Shown here: positions 14,766 through 23,584 of the stretch, piece by piece
How positions within the stretch are numbered: position 1 is the first letter of the stretch
Layout of the letters: the number at the start of each line of letters is the position of its first letter
Assembly (NCBI GenBank): GCA_050618055.1
Contig: JBNLVK010000109.1
Coordinates: 8,007-72,006 of the forward strand
Reading direction: 5' to 3'
DNA: 64,000 nucleotides
DNA from: CALDCK01 sp050618055
GTDB lineage: Bacteria; Myxococcota_A; UBA9160; SMWR01
The notes under the pieces: model-generated
Database searches by the model: none
What the model was told of the DNA's origin: nothing
The model's input: the letters and a program-made list of their open reading frames with translations, nothing else
Made by a program: the position numbers and the translations under genes

Positions 14766-17164
14766 GCGTTCCCGAGAACCGCGGCGACCTCTTCGGCGGC
14801 CAGCGCCTGCGCCGCTACCACGTTCCGCGCGCGCGCCTCATCCCCCCGGAGCACATCTACCCGGTCGACGAGTGGCGGATCGTCGAGAAGCGCTTCTACC
14901 CGCGCTTCCTGGCCCAGACCGAGACGATCTTCGCCCTGGCGAACGGCTACATGGGCATGCGCGGCGACTTCGAGGAAGGGTCGCCCGTGCGGGACGGCGG
15001 CGTCTTCGTCAACGGCTTCCACGAGACCTGGCCCATCTTCTACAGCGAGTCGGCCTACGGCTTCGCGAAGACCGGCCAGACCATCGTGAACGTGCCCGAC
15101 GGCCGGGGCATCCGCCTCTACATCGACGACGAGTCCTTCGACCTCGCGAGCGCCCAGATCCGGCACTTCGAACGCAGCCTCGACATGCGCGAGGGGCTGG
15201 TGCGCCGCGAGCTCGAGTTCGAGACGGCGTCGGGCAAGCAGGTCCGGGTCCGCTCGCGGCGCATGGCGTCGGCCGAGCGCCGCCACCTCGCCGTGATCGA
15301 CTACGAGGTGACGGTGCTCGACGCGCCCGCCATCATCCTGCTGGCCTCCGAGCTGGTGAACCGGGCCGTGGAAGACGAGTCCACCGACGGCGACCCGCGC
15401 AAGGCCCACCGCTTCGACGCCCGGGTCCTCGAGACGCTGAACCGCCAGGTCGACGAACTGCGCGTCACCACCAGCGTCCGCACGAAGTCGAGCCGGATGG
15501 AGCTGGCCTCGGGGATCGACCACCTGATGGACACCGAGTGTCCCTGGCAGCACTGGACCGAGCACAGCGACGAGGTGGAGCGGGTGATCTTCTCCGTCGA
15601 TGCGGCGCCCGGGCGTCCGGTCCGGCTCACCAAGCTGGTCGCCGCCCACCACGGTCGGGGGCTTCCGACCGAGGAGCTGTCGGCCCGCGCCGGACGCACC
15701 CTCACCCGCGCCAAGGCCGCCGGCCGGGACCAGCTCTTCTCCGAGCAGCGGCAGCGGCTGACGTCTTTCTGGGAGCGGTCGGACGTGCAGATCGACGGCG
15801 AGCCGGCGCTCCAGCAGAGCGTCCGCTTCAACCTCTTCCAGCTCTTCCAGGCGACCGCGCGCGTCGAGGGCCACGGCGTCTCGGCCAAGGGCCTGACGGG
15901 CCGCGGCTACGAGGGCCACTACTTCTGGGACGCCGACGTCTACGTGATGCCCTTCCTGACCTACACCGCGCCGCGACAGGCGCGCAACCTGCTGAGCTTC
16001 CGCTACCGCATGCTCGAAGGCGCCCGAGCGCGCGCACGCGAGCTCTCGCACCGCGGCGCGCTGTTCCCGTGGCGGACCATCAGCGGCGAGGAGGCGTCGG
16101 CCTACTACGCCGCAGGCACCGCCCAGTACCACATCAACGCGGACATCGCCTACGCCCTGCGCAAGTACGTGAACGCCACCGGGGACGAGGAGTTCCTGAT
16201 CGAGAAGGGGGCGGAGATGCTCGTGGAGACCGCCCGTCTCTGGGCGGATCTCGGGTTCTTCTCCGAGCCCCACGGAGGCGCCTTTTGCATCAACGGCGTG
16301 ACCGGACCCGACGAGTACACCGCCGTGGTGAACAACAACTGCTTCACCAACCTGATGGCGAGGGACAACCTGCGCGCCGCCGCCAGCGTCTGCCGGGCCA
16401 TCCAGAAGGACTCGCCGGCCGCCTGGGGGCACCTGTGCCACGAGACCGGGGTCGAGCCGGGGGAGATCGAGACCTGGGAGGCCGCCGCGGCCGCCATGTT
16501 CCTGCCCCTCGACGAGACCACCGGGGTGCACGCCCAGGACGATTCCTTCCTCGAGAAGGAGGTCTGGAACTTCGCCGGAACCCCGCAGGACAAGTACCCC
16601 CTGCTGCTCCACTTCCACCCCCTGACCCTGTACCGCCACCAGGTGATCAAGCAGGCGGACGTGGTGCTGGCCATGTTCCTGCTCGACCGGGACTTCTCGA
16701 CGCAGCAGAAGAAGCGGAACTTCGACTACTACGAGCCGCTCACGACCGGCGACTCGTCGCTCTCGAGCTCGATCGAGAGCATCGTGGCCAGCGAGATCGG
16801 CTACCACGAGAAGGCCTTCGGCTACTTCCTCGAGGCGGCGGTGATGGACCTGGCCGACGTCAGCGGCAACGTGAACGACGGCGTGCACATCGCGTCCGCC
16901 GGCGGCGTGTGGATGGCGTGCGTCTACGGCTTCGCGGGCATGCGCGACGAGAACGGCGTGCTCTCCTTCGCTCCTCGGCTGCCGGAGAGCTTCGACCGGC
17001 TGGCCTTCCCCATCACCTGGGGCGGCCGGACCCTCGACGTCGAGATCACCCGCCACGCCACGACCTACCGCCTGCGCTCGGGTCCGCCCATCCAGGTGCG
17101 CCACCGCGGCGAGGTCCTCGACCTCCACCCCGGCGAGCCGCGCGAGGCGAGCTCCGGCAGCTGA
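14762..17164 (+). CDS. Glycoside hydrolase family 65 disaccharide phosphorylase (trehalose/kojibiose/maltose type)
   Basis: 800 residues, normal for GH65. The enzyme splits an alpha-linked glucose disaccharide with phosphate to glucose and beta-glucose-1-phosphate, the substrate of the mutase encoded just upstream. Domains in order are an N-terminal beta-sandwich (NGYMGMRGDFEEG), a linker and an (alpha/alpha)6 barrel with GYEGHYFWDADVYVMPF. The catalytic acid is Glu518 in GVTGPDEYTAVVNNNCFTN. The C-terminal part has WMACVYGFAGMRD and a beta domain. Which disaccharide is used cannot be read from the sequence. The gene pair looks like a trehalose- or maltose-salvage operon. Confidence 0.9.
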   Translation: MSVPENRGDLFGGQRLRRYHVPRARLIPPEHIYPVDEWRIVEKRFYPRFLAQTETIFALANGYMGMRGDFEEGSPVRDGGVFVNGFHETWPIFYSESAYGFAKTGQTIVNVPDGRGIRLYIDDESFDLASAQIRHFERSLDMREGLVRRELEFETASGKQVRVRSRRMASAERRHLAVIDYEVTVLDAPAIILLASELVNRAVEDESTDGDPRKAHRFDARVLETLNRQVDELRVTTSVRTKSSRMELASGIDHLMDTECPWQHWTEHSDEVERVIFSVDAAPGRPVRLTKLVAAHHGRGLPTEELSARAGRTLTRAKAAGRDQLFSEQRQRLTSFWERSDVQIDGEPALQQSVRFNLFQLFQATARVEGHGVSAKGLTGRGYEGHYFWDADVYVMPFLTYTAPRQARNLLSFRYRMLEGARARARELSHRGALFPWRTISGEEASAYYAAGTAQYHINADIAYALRKYVNATGDEEFLIEKGAEMLVETARLWADLGFFSEPHGGAFCINGVTGPDEYTAVVNNNCFTNLMARDNLRAAASVCRAIQKDSPAAWGHLCHETGVEPGEIETWEAAAAAMFLPLDETTGVHAQDDSFLEKEVWNFAGTPQDKYPLLLHFHPLTLYRHQVIKQADVVLAMFLLDRDFSTQQKKRNFDYYEPLTTGDSSLSSSIESIVASEIGYHEKAFGYFLEAAVMDLADVSGNVNDGVHIASAGGVWMACVYGFAGMRDENGVLSFAPRLPESFDRLAFPITWGGRTLDVEITRHATTYRLRSGPPIQVRHRGEVLDLHPGEPREASSGS

Positions 17165-17257
17165 CCGGAAGCCGCCGTCGCCCGACGGCGACGCCACCGG
17201 GGTTCCGGCCCTTCGTGTTCCCGGTCACGAATTCCCTGCGCCGGAAGCCGATCCAGC

Positions 17258-17965
17258 GTGAACCCCCGAGCCCGTGGAGTTCGCCTGGCCCGTACCCGAC
17301 GCCGACGCCGGATCCGCTGCAGCCTGCCCTGCCGGGTCCTCCAGCCCCCCCGCCGTGTGATCTCGGGAGTGGTGCGGAGCCTCTCCGAGGGCGGCTTCGG
17401 GCTGGAGACGACCGCGCAGGCGGAGCAGGGCGACCCGATCCGCGTGCGCTTCGCCGCCCAGGGACCGCTGCCGGAGGTGGAGGTCGAGGCGATCGTCTGG
17501 TACGTGCGCACCGCCTCCCGGGGTGGGAAGGGGGTCCGGAAGGGCGAGCTGCGCCTGGTGGGCTGCATCGTCCCGGGAGAGGATGCGTCCTTCCTCGAGA
17601 TCTTCAGCGCGCTGGACAGGCGCAACGGACCCGCAGAACGACCGCGTCGCGGGCGACCGCGAGGGCCGGCTCGCGAGAGACGCGAGGAGCCCGCCCCGAA
17701 GCCCACGGTGGAGGAGGACCTGCCGCGCTCCCGGGATCCCCTTCCCCCGCCGAAGCCCGAGCCCGAAGAGACCCTTCCCGTCTTCACGGTCCGCCTGCGC
17801 CAGGTCGGGGGCTCCCGGACGCGGACCGTCACGGTGCGCGCGCACTCGACGGTGGAGGCCGCCGAACGCAGCCGGTCGCAAGTGGGTTCGGGTGCGGACG
17901 GCGTGGAGTGGGCGGTGCTGGAGGTCAGGCCCCGCGTCGCCGAGGACACGGGCCGGCGGGGGTAG
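17258..17965 (+). CDS. PilZ-domain protein with extended C-terminus
   Basis: 235 residues. The PilZ c-di-GMP site is visible as RRRRRIRCSLPCRV near the N-terminus and SLSEGGFGLE further on, the RxxxR and (D/N)xSxxG pattern, although the first acidic/Asn position is Ser here. Residues 1-120 form the PilZ beta-barrel. A Pro/Glu/Arg-rich linker (about 125-175) leads to a small C-terminal domain (VFTVRLRQVGGSRTRTVTV) of unknown type. It probably links c-di-GMP to motility or surface behaviour, which fits the PilT and pilus genes in the same window. Confidence 0.75.
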   Translation: MNPRARGVRLARTRRRRRIRCSLPCRVLQPPRRVISGVVRSLSEGGFGLETTAQAEQGDPIRVRFAAQGPLPEVEVEAIVWYVRTASRGGKGVRKGELRLVGCIVPGEDASFLEIFSALDRRNGPAERPRRGRPRGPARERREEPAPKPTVEEDLPRSRDPLPPPKPEPEETLPVFTVRLRQVGGSRTRTVTVRAHSTVEAAERSRSQVGSGADGVEWAVLEVRPRVAEDTGRRG

Positions 17966-17981
17966 GAACGCCCTCCCCCTC

Positions 17982-19043
17982 TCAGGAGTCGACGACGGCG
18001 ATCGTCCGCCCGACGCTGCGCCGGTTCGCCAGGTCCTCGACCGCGCCGGGGAGCTCGTCGAAGCCGACCGTCCGGCCGACCACCGGCCGGAGCGCTCCCG
18101 ACTCGATCCCCGCCAGGATCTCCGCGTGCGCGGCCAGTCCCACGTCGCGGGGGATCATGTTCCAGCCCATGCCGGCCTTCATGCCGCGCACCAGCTCCTG
18201 CGGCGCGTAGGCCATCATCACGCAGCAGAGCCGCACGTTGCCGAGCATCAGGCGGCGCGGAACCAGGAAGGGCTCGTCGGCCACCGCCTTGTTCGAGGCG
18301 AAGCCCATCATCACGTAGCGCCCGTTGTAGGCGATGGCCTTGAGCGAGGGCTCGAGCACGGCCTCGCCGACACCGTCGAAGACCACGTCGACGCCGCGCT
18401 GGTCGGTCTCGGCCAGCACGACGTCGGCGAAGTCGCCGTCGCGGTAGTCGACGACGACGTCCGCTCCCAGCGAGCGACACAGCTCGAGCTTGTCCTTGCC
18501 TCCCGCGGTCGCGAACACGCGCGCACCCCGCTGCTTCGCGAGCTGGACGGCGGCGGAGCCCGCGCCTCCGGCCGCTGCGTGCACCAGCACCGACTCGCCC
18601 GCCCGAAGGTCGGCGCGATCGACCAGGCCCAGCCAGGCCAGGTGGAAGGGGAAGCAGACGGCCGCGGCCTCCGGCACCGGGATCGTCTCGGGAACGTCGA
18701 AGGCCGAGACGGCGGGACACACGGCGTACTCGGCGAAACCCCCGTGCGCCCCCTTGGTCGTGGCCGCGACGCGGCGTCCGACGGCGTCCTCCACTCCGGG
18801 ACCGGCCGCTACGACCTCGCCGAGCACCTCCATCCCCGGCGCATAGGGGAACTCCGGCCGCACCATCATGTTCCCGCCGCCGATGCGCTCGAGGTCGTTC
18901 AGGTTGAGCGGGATCGCCTGGACGCACACCAGCAGCTCGCCCGCCCCGGGCTCGGGAACGGGTGCGCGCTCCAGGCGTAGCACCTCGCGGGGGGCGCCGT
19001 ACGCGTGCACCCGCCAGGCGCGCATCGTCTCGGCTTCGGCCAT
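17982..19043 (-). CDS. Quinone oxidoreductase-like zinc-independent MDR (NADPH)
   Basis: 353 residues, medium-chain dehydrogenase/reductase fold of the quinone-oxidoreductase/NADPH-dependent reductase group. GroES-like N-terminal half with EFPYAPGMEVLGEVVAAG, then the Rossmann domain with VLVHAAAGGAGSAAVQLAK and GVDVVFDGVGEAV. The structural-zinc cysteines of alcohol dehydrogenases are absent. The chosen start is MAEAETMRAW at 19043, with GGAGACC upstream, since the preceding in-frame sequence is Arg-rich shadow. An acyl-CoA or quinone substrate is possible. It is convergent with the PilZ gene. Confidence 0.87.
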   Translation of the reverse strand: MAEAETMRAWRVHAYGAPREVLRLERAPVPEPGAGELLVCVQAIPLNLNDLERIGGGNMMVRPEFPYAPGMEVLGEVVAAGPGVEDAVGRRVAATTKGAHGGFAEYAVCPAVSAFDVPETIPVPEAAAVCFPFHLAWLGLVDRADLRAGESVLVHAAAGGAGSAAVQLAKQRGARVFATAGGKDKLELCRSLGADVVVDYRDGDFADVVLAETDQRGVDVVFDGVGEAVLEPSLKAIAYNGRYVMMGFASNKAVADEPFLVPRRLMLGNVRLCCVMMAYAPQELVRGMKAGMGWNMIPRDVGLAAHAEILAGIESGALRPVVGRTVGFDELPGAVEDLANRRSVGRTIAVVDS

Positions 19044-19120
19044 CGCCGGGTCTCCATGCAGTGTGGGAAGCACGTCCCCGAACTCGCGACCGTAGCTCAA
19101 ACGCCGTTGCCGACGGCCGA

Positions 19121-20974
19121 TCAGCCGTGGGGCAGCTCGATCACGAAGCGGGCGCCGCCGCTGGCGACCGGCTCGTGGGCGATGGTACCGCCGATCTCGG
19201 CCACACACTTGCGGGCGATGGCGAGGCCGAGCCCCGCGCCGAAGGCGTGCGCGCCGACCGAAAAGAAGGGCTCGAAGATCTCGTCGCGCACGTCCTCGCC
19301 GACGCCGGGGCCGTCGTCTTCGACCTCGATGCGGATGGTGTGAGCGACGCGCCGAGCGCGTACTCGGATCTTCCCGCCGGTCTCCTGGAGGGCGTGGCGA
19401 GCGTTGTCGAGGACGTGAACGACCGCCTCGACGAGCCCGTCGCGAACACCGCTGACGGGGGGAAGACCGGATTCGAGGTCCCGCTCGACGGCGATCGCCA
19501 GGTCGCCCGAGCCGGCGCTGAGACGCAGCGCCTCGTCGATAATCGGCGCGATCTCGATGCTCTCCGGGATGCTGCCCTCGGTGCGCGTGAACTGGCGCAC
19601 GCGCTCGACGATCGTGCCGATGCGGTCGATCCCCTCGATGGCTTCATCGAGCGCCGACTGCAGGTCGTCGACCTCGTCGCCCTTGCCGGCGAGCAGGTCG
19701 CGCCACTCGTCGAGCACGGCGATCGCGTGCCCGACGTTGCCGCGCACGTAGGAGAGGGGGTTGTTCACCTCGTGGGCGAATCCGGCGGCCAGGCTCGCGA
19801 TCGAGCGTGCGCGGCGGCTCTCGCGGCGCACCTCGTCGTGGCGCCGCTGCTCCGTGACGTCGCGCACGATCAGGTAGATGCCCGAGATCGCGCCGACGCG
19901 GTCGACGACCGTCGAGCCGCGGACCTCGTAGTGGCGTCCGTCGGCGTCCTGGATGGCGGTCTCGAAGCCCGACGCCGACCGGCACATGGCCGCGACCGCC
20001 GCCTCGAACTGCTCGGCGTCGTACTCGACCCGGCCGGCCGAGTGCCTCCCGACGACCTCGATCAGGGGTTGCCCGATCAGCTCGGAGGCCGGAGAGCCGA
20101 GCACCTCCCGCGCCGCCGCGTTCAGGTCGAGGATCACACCCCGGGTGTCGGCCACGATCACGCCGTCCCGGATCTGATCGATCACGTCGCGACGCGCGAC
20201 CGGCAGGGTGTCGAGCATGCGGAAGCGCCAGTCGGCGAAGAAGAGCGCAAGGGTGGCGAAGCCGAGCAGCAGCGGCGTGCGGTCGTGGTCGCCCGCCGTC
20301 AGGCCGAGCAGATGGGCCGCGTTGCCGCCCAGCGGAAGGATGGAGGCGAGGGCGATCAGCGCCCCGCGCCAGCGCGCATCCTCGTTGACGAGCCGCCACG
20401 ACCACGAGACGTAGCGGGCCGAGCCGCCGCAGATGAGCAGGTACGACCATGCCACCCACAGCCAGAACGCGGGGCCGGCCCAGACGGGCGGGCCTTCGGT
20501 CCCGATCAGGTCGGGCTCGCGCATGTAGAGGTGGTGCCAGCGGTTCGTGAGCATCAGCAGACAGAAGACGACGGACGGCAGCGTGAGCAGCGCGAGGCCG
20601 CGCAGCGTGAGATCGTGGTCGGCGCGCCGGGTGAGATGGAACGCCAGCGCGTACCAGGCGGGGGGCAACGCGAAGATCCCGATGAACGCGACCCGGACGA
20701 AGAAGTTGAGACCGCGTACGTCGGAGGCGCCGTGGCTCAACGCGACCCCGCCCGACCAGATCATGACGGCGGCGACGAGCCACAGGAAGATCTGACGCGA
20801 GCGGCCGGGCTGGCCGTTGGCCAGCGAGTACGTCGCGAGCGAGGTCGCCAGCAGGGTCGTGATCGAGGCTTCGAACAGCTGCGGGTGCACGGGCTTCCTG
20901 GTCTCGGGGCCGGACGCCGGTCCCCAGGACGAATCGACCGCTGGCGGCGCGAAGTTGACGCCGGATCGGCCCAT
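19121..20974 (-). CDS. Sensor histidine kinase with 7TM region, PAS and HATPase
   Basis: 617 residues. Residues 35-260 carry about seven hydrophobic helices of the 7TM histidine-kinase input type. A PAS domain (about 265-385; RDGVIVADTRGVILDLNAAA) follows, then the dimerisation helix with the phospho-accepting H401 in GFAHEVNNPLSYVRG. The ATPase domain has the N box VLDNARHAL, G1 EDDGPGVG and G2 FGAGLGLAIA. No receiver domain or adjacent response regulator is seen, so it is an orphan kinase. The HEVNNPL form belongs to the HPK4-like class common in deltaproteobacteria, often paired with NtrC-type regulators. Confidence 0.9.
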   Translation of the reverse strand: MGRSGVNFAPPAVDSSWGPASGPETRKPVHPQLFEASITTLLATSLATYSLANGQPGRSRQIFLWLVAAVMIWSGGVALSHGASDVRGLNFFVRVAFIGIFALPPAWYALAFHLTRRADHDLTLRGLALLTLPSVVFCLLMLTNRWHHLYMREPDLIGTEGPPVWAGPAFWLWVAWSYLLICGGSARYVSWSWRLVNEDARWRGALIALASILPLGGNAAHLLGLTAGDHDRTPLLLGFATLALFFADWRFRMLDTLPVARRDVIDQIRDGVIVADTRGVILDLNAAAREVLGSPASELIGQPLIEVVGRHSAGRVEYDAEQFEAAVAAMCRSASGFETAIQDADGRHYEVRGSTVVDRVGAISGIYLIVRDVTEQRRHDEVRRESRRARSIASLAAGFAHEVNNPLSYVRGNVGHAIAVLDEWRDLLAGKGDEVDDLQSALDEAIEGIDRIGTIVERVRQFTRTEGSIPESIEIAPIIDEALRLSAGSGDLAIAVERDLESGLPPVSGVRDGLVEAVVHVLDNARHALQETGGKIRVRARRVAHTIRIEVEDDGPGVGEDVRDEIFEPFFSVGAHAFGAGLGLAIARKCVAEIGGTIAHEPVASGGARFVIELPHG

Positions 20975-21093
20975 GGGGCGGCCGGGCGGGGTCCGTCACG
21001 CGGGGGCGGATTCCAGTGACGCTGGAACTCTCGACGGGCGCGGACCCGGCCGTTCGGCCACCGCCCGGCCCGTCGCGACGCTACCGTCGCGGT

Positions 21094-22071
21094 GTGTCCG
21101 CCCTTCCCCGCTCCTCCGGTGCGGTGCCGCGCATCGACGTCGGGCCGGTTCTCGCCGGGGAGACCCGTTCTCCGGCCGCCCTCGAGGTCCAGGCGCGCAT
21201 GCGCGAGGCGTGTGCGTCGATCGGGTTCATGACGATCACGGGGCACGGGGTGCCGCGGCCCACGATCGACGCGGCGGTGGACGCCGCCCGGCGCTTCTTC
21301 GCCCTTCCCGACGCCGACAAGCGGGCCGTCGCACCGAAGCACTGGAACCCGGACAGCCCGAACGTCTACCGCGGCTACTTCCCGAGCTCGGCGGCGGGAA
21401 AGGAAGGGCTCGACGTGGGGGAGCCCCGTCTGGAGGACGAAGCGCTGCTCCGTCGCCCGTACCACGAGCGCAACCCGACGCCGAGCGCGCTGCCCCGCGA
21501 CTGGGGGAAGCCGGTCGAGGCCTGCTTCGATGCGCTCGGCTCGCTGGCGCGCACCGTCCTGCGGGCGCTGGTCGCGAGCCTGGGCGGCGAGCCACGCCGC
21601 GTCGACGCGGCCTTCGCGCGACCCGCCAGCCTCTCGACCCTGCGCTTCAACTTCTACCCCGCGCGCGACGAGCCGGTGGAGATCGCACGGGACGACGGTG
21701 CGGAGCTCTCGTGCGAGGCGCACGTCGACAGCGGACTGCTGACGCTCCTCCACCAGGGCGAACGCGGCGGGCTCCAGGTCCGCGGCGGCGACGGGCGCTG
21801 GCATTCGATCGAGCCGGACGCGGATGCCTTCGTGGTGAACACCGGCCTGGCGCTCCAGCGCATGACCGGCGGCGCTCTCGTCGCCACCCGGCACCGCGTG
21901 CTCTTCCAGCCGCGAAGCCGCCTCTCGATCCCCTTCTTCCTCGAGCCGGTGCCCGACTTCGCCATGGACCCGCGCTCGCTGGGCCTGCCCTTCCCCTCAC
22001 CGGTCGAGCCCCAGCGCTACGAGATCTTCCTGCGCGAGTCGCTGGCGAAGTTCGCGGAGTACCAGCGCTGA
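21094..22071 (+). CDS. 2-oxoglutarate/Fe(II) oxygenase, isopenicillin N synthase-like
   Basis: 325 residues. The N-terminal DIOX_N region (GFMTITGHGVPRPTID, FFALPDADKRA) and the catalytic double-stranded beta-helix are both present. Iron ligands are H and D in EAHVDSGLLTLLHQ and the distal His in VATRHRVLF; RLSIPFFLEP supplies the Arg-x-Ser that binds 2-oxoglutarate. A start at GTG 21016 is also open, but GTG 21094 (VSALPRSSGAVPRIDVG) gives the normal length. The substrate is unknown; relatives act on small molecules, peptides or hormones. Divergent from the histidine kinase. Confidence 0.87.
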   Translation: MSALPRSSGAVPRIDVGPVLAGETRSPAALEVQARMREACASIGFMTITGHGVPRPTIDAAVDAARRFFALPDADKRAVAPKHWNPDSPNVYRGYFPSSAAGKEGLDVGEPRLEDEALLRRPYHERNPTPSALPRDWGKPVEACFDALGSLARTVLRALVASLGGEPRRVDAAFARPASLSTLRFNFYPARDEPVEIARDDGAELSCEAHVDSGLLTLLHQGERGGLQVRGGDGRWHSIEPDADAFVVNTGLALQRMTGGALVATRHRVLFQPRSRLSIPFFLEPVPDFAMDPRSLGLPFPSPVEPQRYEIFLRESLAKFAEYQR

Positions 22072-22210
22072 GAACGCCGGGCAGTCGTGGACGCCTGGCG
22101 GCCCGGCCGACGGGGCGATCCGCCCCGGCTCCCGTCGGATGCCTCAAGTGCAGGGACAGCGGGGTCGAATCAGGGATTCGGGAAGCGCATGCGCTCCCAC
22201 GGAGGAGCGC

Positions 22211-23458
22211 GTGCAGAAGAGGGTGATGGATCGCTTCCTGGCCCACGGCGTCAAGACCGGCGCGTCGGACCTGCATTTCCTGGTCGGCGACCGGCCGTCC
22301 TACCGGATCGACGGCAAGCTGCGCCCCGTCAAGTACGAGCCGCTGAGCCCGGCCGACACCCGGCAGATCTGCGAGAACCTGGTGGAAGGCTCGCTCGACT
22401 TCCCGCTCGAGGAGGTCCAGGAGCACGACTGCTCGTACTCGGTCGAGGGCGTCGCGCGCTTCCGCGTCAACATCTACCGCCAGCGCGGCAGCCTGTGCTG
22501 CGTCCTGCGGGTCATCCCCTCCAAGATCCCGAAGCTCGAAGAGCTCGGACTGCCCGAGCGGATCAGCCAGCTCGCGGACGAGGAGCGCGGACTCGTGCTC
22601 GTCACCGGCGCGACCGGCTCGGGCAAGAGCTCGACCCTCGCGGCGATGATCCGCCACATCAACCAGACCCGGGCCGCCCACATCCTCACCATCGAGGATC
22701 CGATCGAGTTCCTGCACAGCAACGCCCAGTCCTCGATCAGCCAGCGCGAGGTGGGTCCGGACACCAAGTCCTTCACCACCGCCCTGCGGTCCTCGCTGCG
22801 CCAGGATCCCGACGTGATCCTGGTGGGCGAGATGCGCGATCCCGAGACGATCGACATCGCGCTGAAGGCGGCCGAGACGGGACACATGGTCTTCTCCACG
22901 GTGCACACCACCGACGCGGCGAAGACCGTCGGCCGGCTGGTGAGCATGTTCCCCACGGAGGAGCAGCCGACGGCGCGGATCCGCCTCGCCGACAACCTGA
23001 GGGGCGTGATCAGCCAGCGCCTGCTGCCCCGGGCCGACGGCAAGGGCCGCGTCGTGGCCGCCGAGGTCATGGTTGCGACCAAGACCGTGCAGGAGCACAT
23101 CAAGGATCCCGAGAAGACCGGGCAGCTGAACGACGTCATCGAGCGCGGGCGCGATCAGTACGGGATGCAGTCCTTCGACCAGCACCTGACCGATCTCTAC
23201 CGGGCGGGCACCATCTCGATCGAGGTTGCGATGGCCGCGGCCTCCAACCCCTCGGACTTCGAGCGGGCCCTCCACTTCAGTGAGGCTTCGGGCGACGGCG
23301 ACGCGCCCGGCGCGGCCACGGACCTCTCGACCGCCACCTTCAATCTCGAGGCGGAGAAGCCCGCGGACGGCGACTCCCTCTTCGAGGAGATCGACGACGG
23401 ACTGGGCACCGACGCCGCTCCCGAGGACGAGAACATCCTGGAGCTGGTGGAGCGCTAG
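22211..23458 (+). CDS. PilT/PilU-like twitching motility ATPase
   Basis: About 415 residues from GTG 22211 (GGAGGA four bases upstream); ATG 22226 (MDRFLAHGVKTGASDLHFL) is the alternative and matches the usual PilT beginning. Hexameric secretion ATPase that powers pilus retraction. Walker A GATGSGKSST, Asp box ILTIEDPIEFLH, Walker B VILVGEMRDPET and His box ETGHMVFSTVHTTDAAKT are all intact. The C-terminus carries an extra acidic tail (LFEEIDDGLGTDAAPED) beyond the PilT core, as in PilU-like paralogues. It is not next to the pilus operon at the left end but the function is shared. Confidence 0.92.
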   Translation: MQKRVMDRFLAHGVKTGASDLHFLVGDRPSYRIDGKLRPVKYEPLSPADTRQICENLVEGSLDFPLEEVQEHDCSYSVEGVARFRVNIYRQRGSLCCVLRVIPSKIPKLEELGLPERISQLADEERGLVLVTGATGSGKSSTLAAMIRHINQTRAAHILTIEDPIEFLHSNAQSSISQREVGPDTKSFTTALRSSLRQDPDVILVGEMRDPETIDIALKAAETGHMVFSTVHTTDAAKTVGRLVSMFPTEEQPTARIRLADNLRGVISQRLLPRADGKGRVVAAEVMVATKTVQEHIKDPEKTGQLNDVIERGRDQYGMQSFDQHLTDLYRAGTISIEVAMAAASNPSDFERALHFSEASGDGDAPGAATDLSTATFNLEAEKPADGDSLFEEIDDGLGTDAAPEDENILELVER

Positions 23459-23480
23459 CGGGCCGGGCCCCGCCGTCGTC

Positions 23481-23496
23481 CGCCCCCCGTGGGGCG
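23481..23496 (+). terminator. Short GC hairpin after the PilT-like gene
   Basis: CGCCCC and GGGGCG pair around CCGT, 22 bases after the stop at 23458. There is no T tract, so it is only a candidate terminator. Confidence 0.35.
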
Positions 23497-23584
23497 CCGG
23501 GTCTGCGCAAGATCCGACGCATCATTCGCGCATCGCGGCCTCTAGCCTGGGAGGGAGTTCTCCCAAGCCGGAGGTCTGCCGAAC

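Noticed and set aside
14228..17197. A 989-codon open frame on the minus strand opposite the GH65 and mutase genes
   Set aside because: Composition is Ala/Gly/Arg/Val/His shadow of high-GC codons; no domain, no ribosome-binding site, and the plus strand has complete recognised enzymes.
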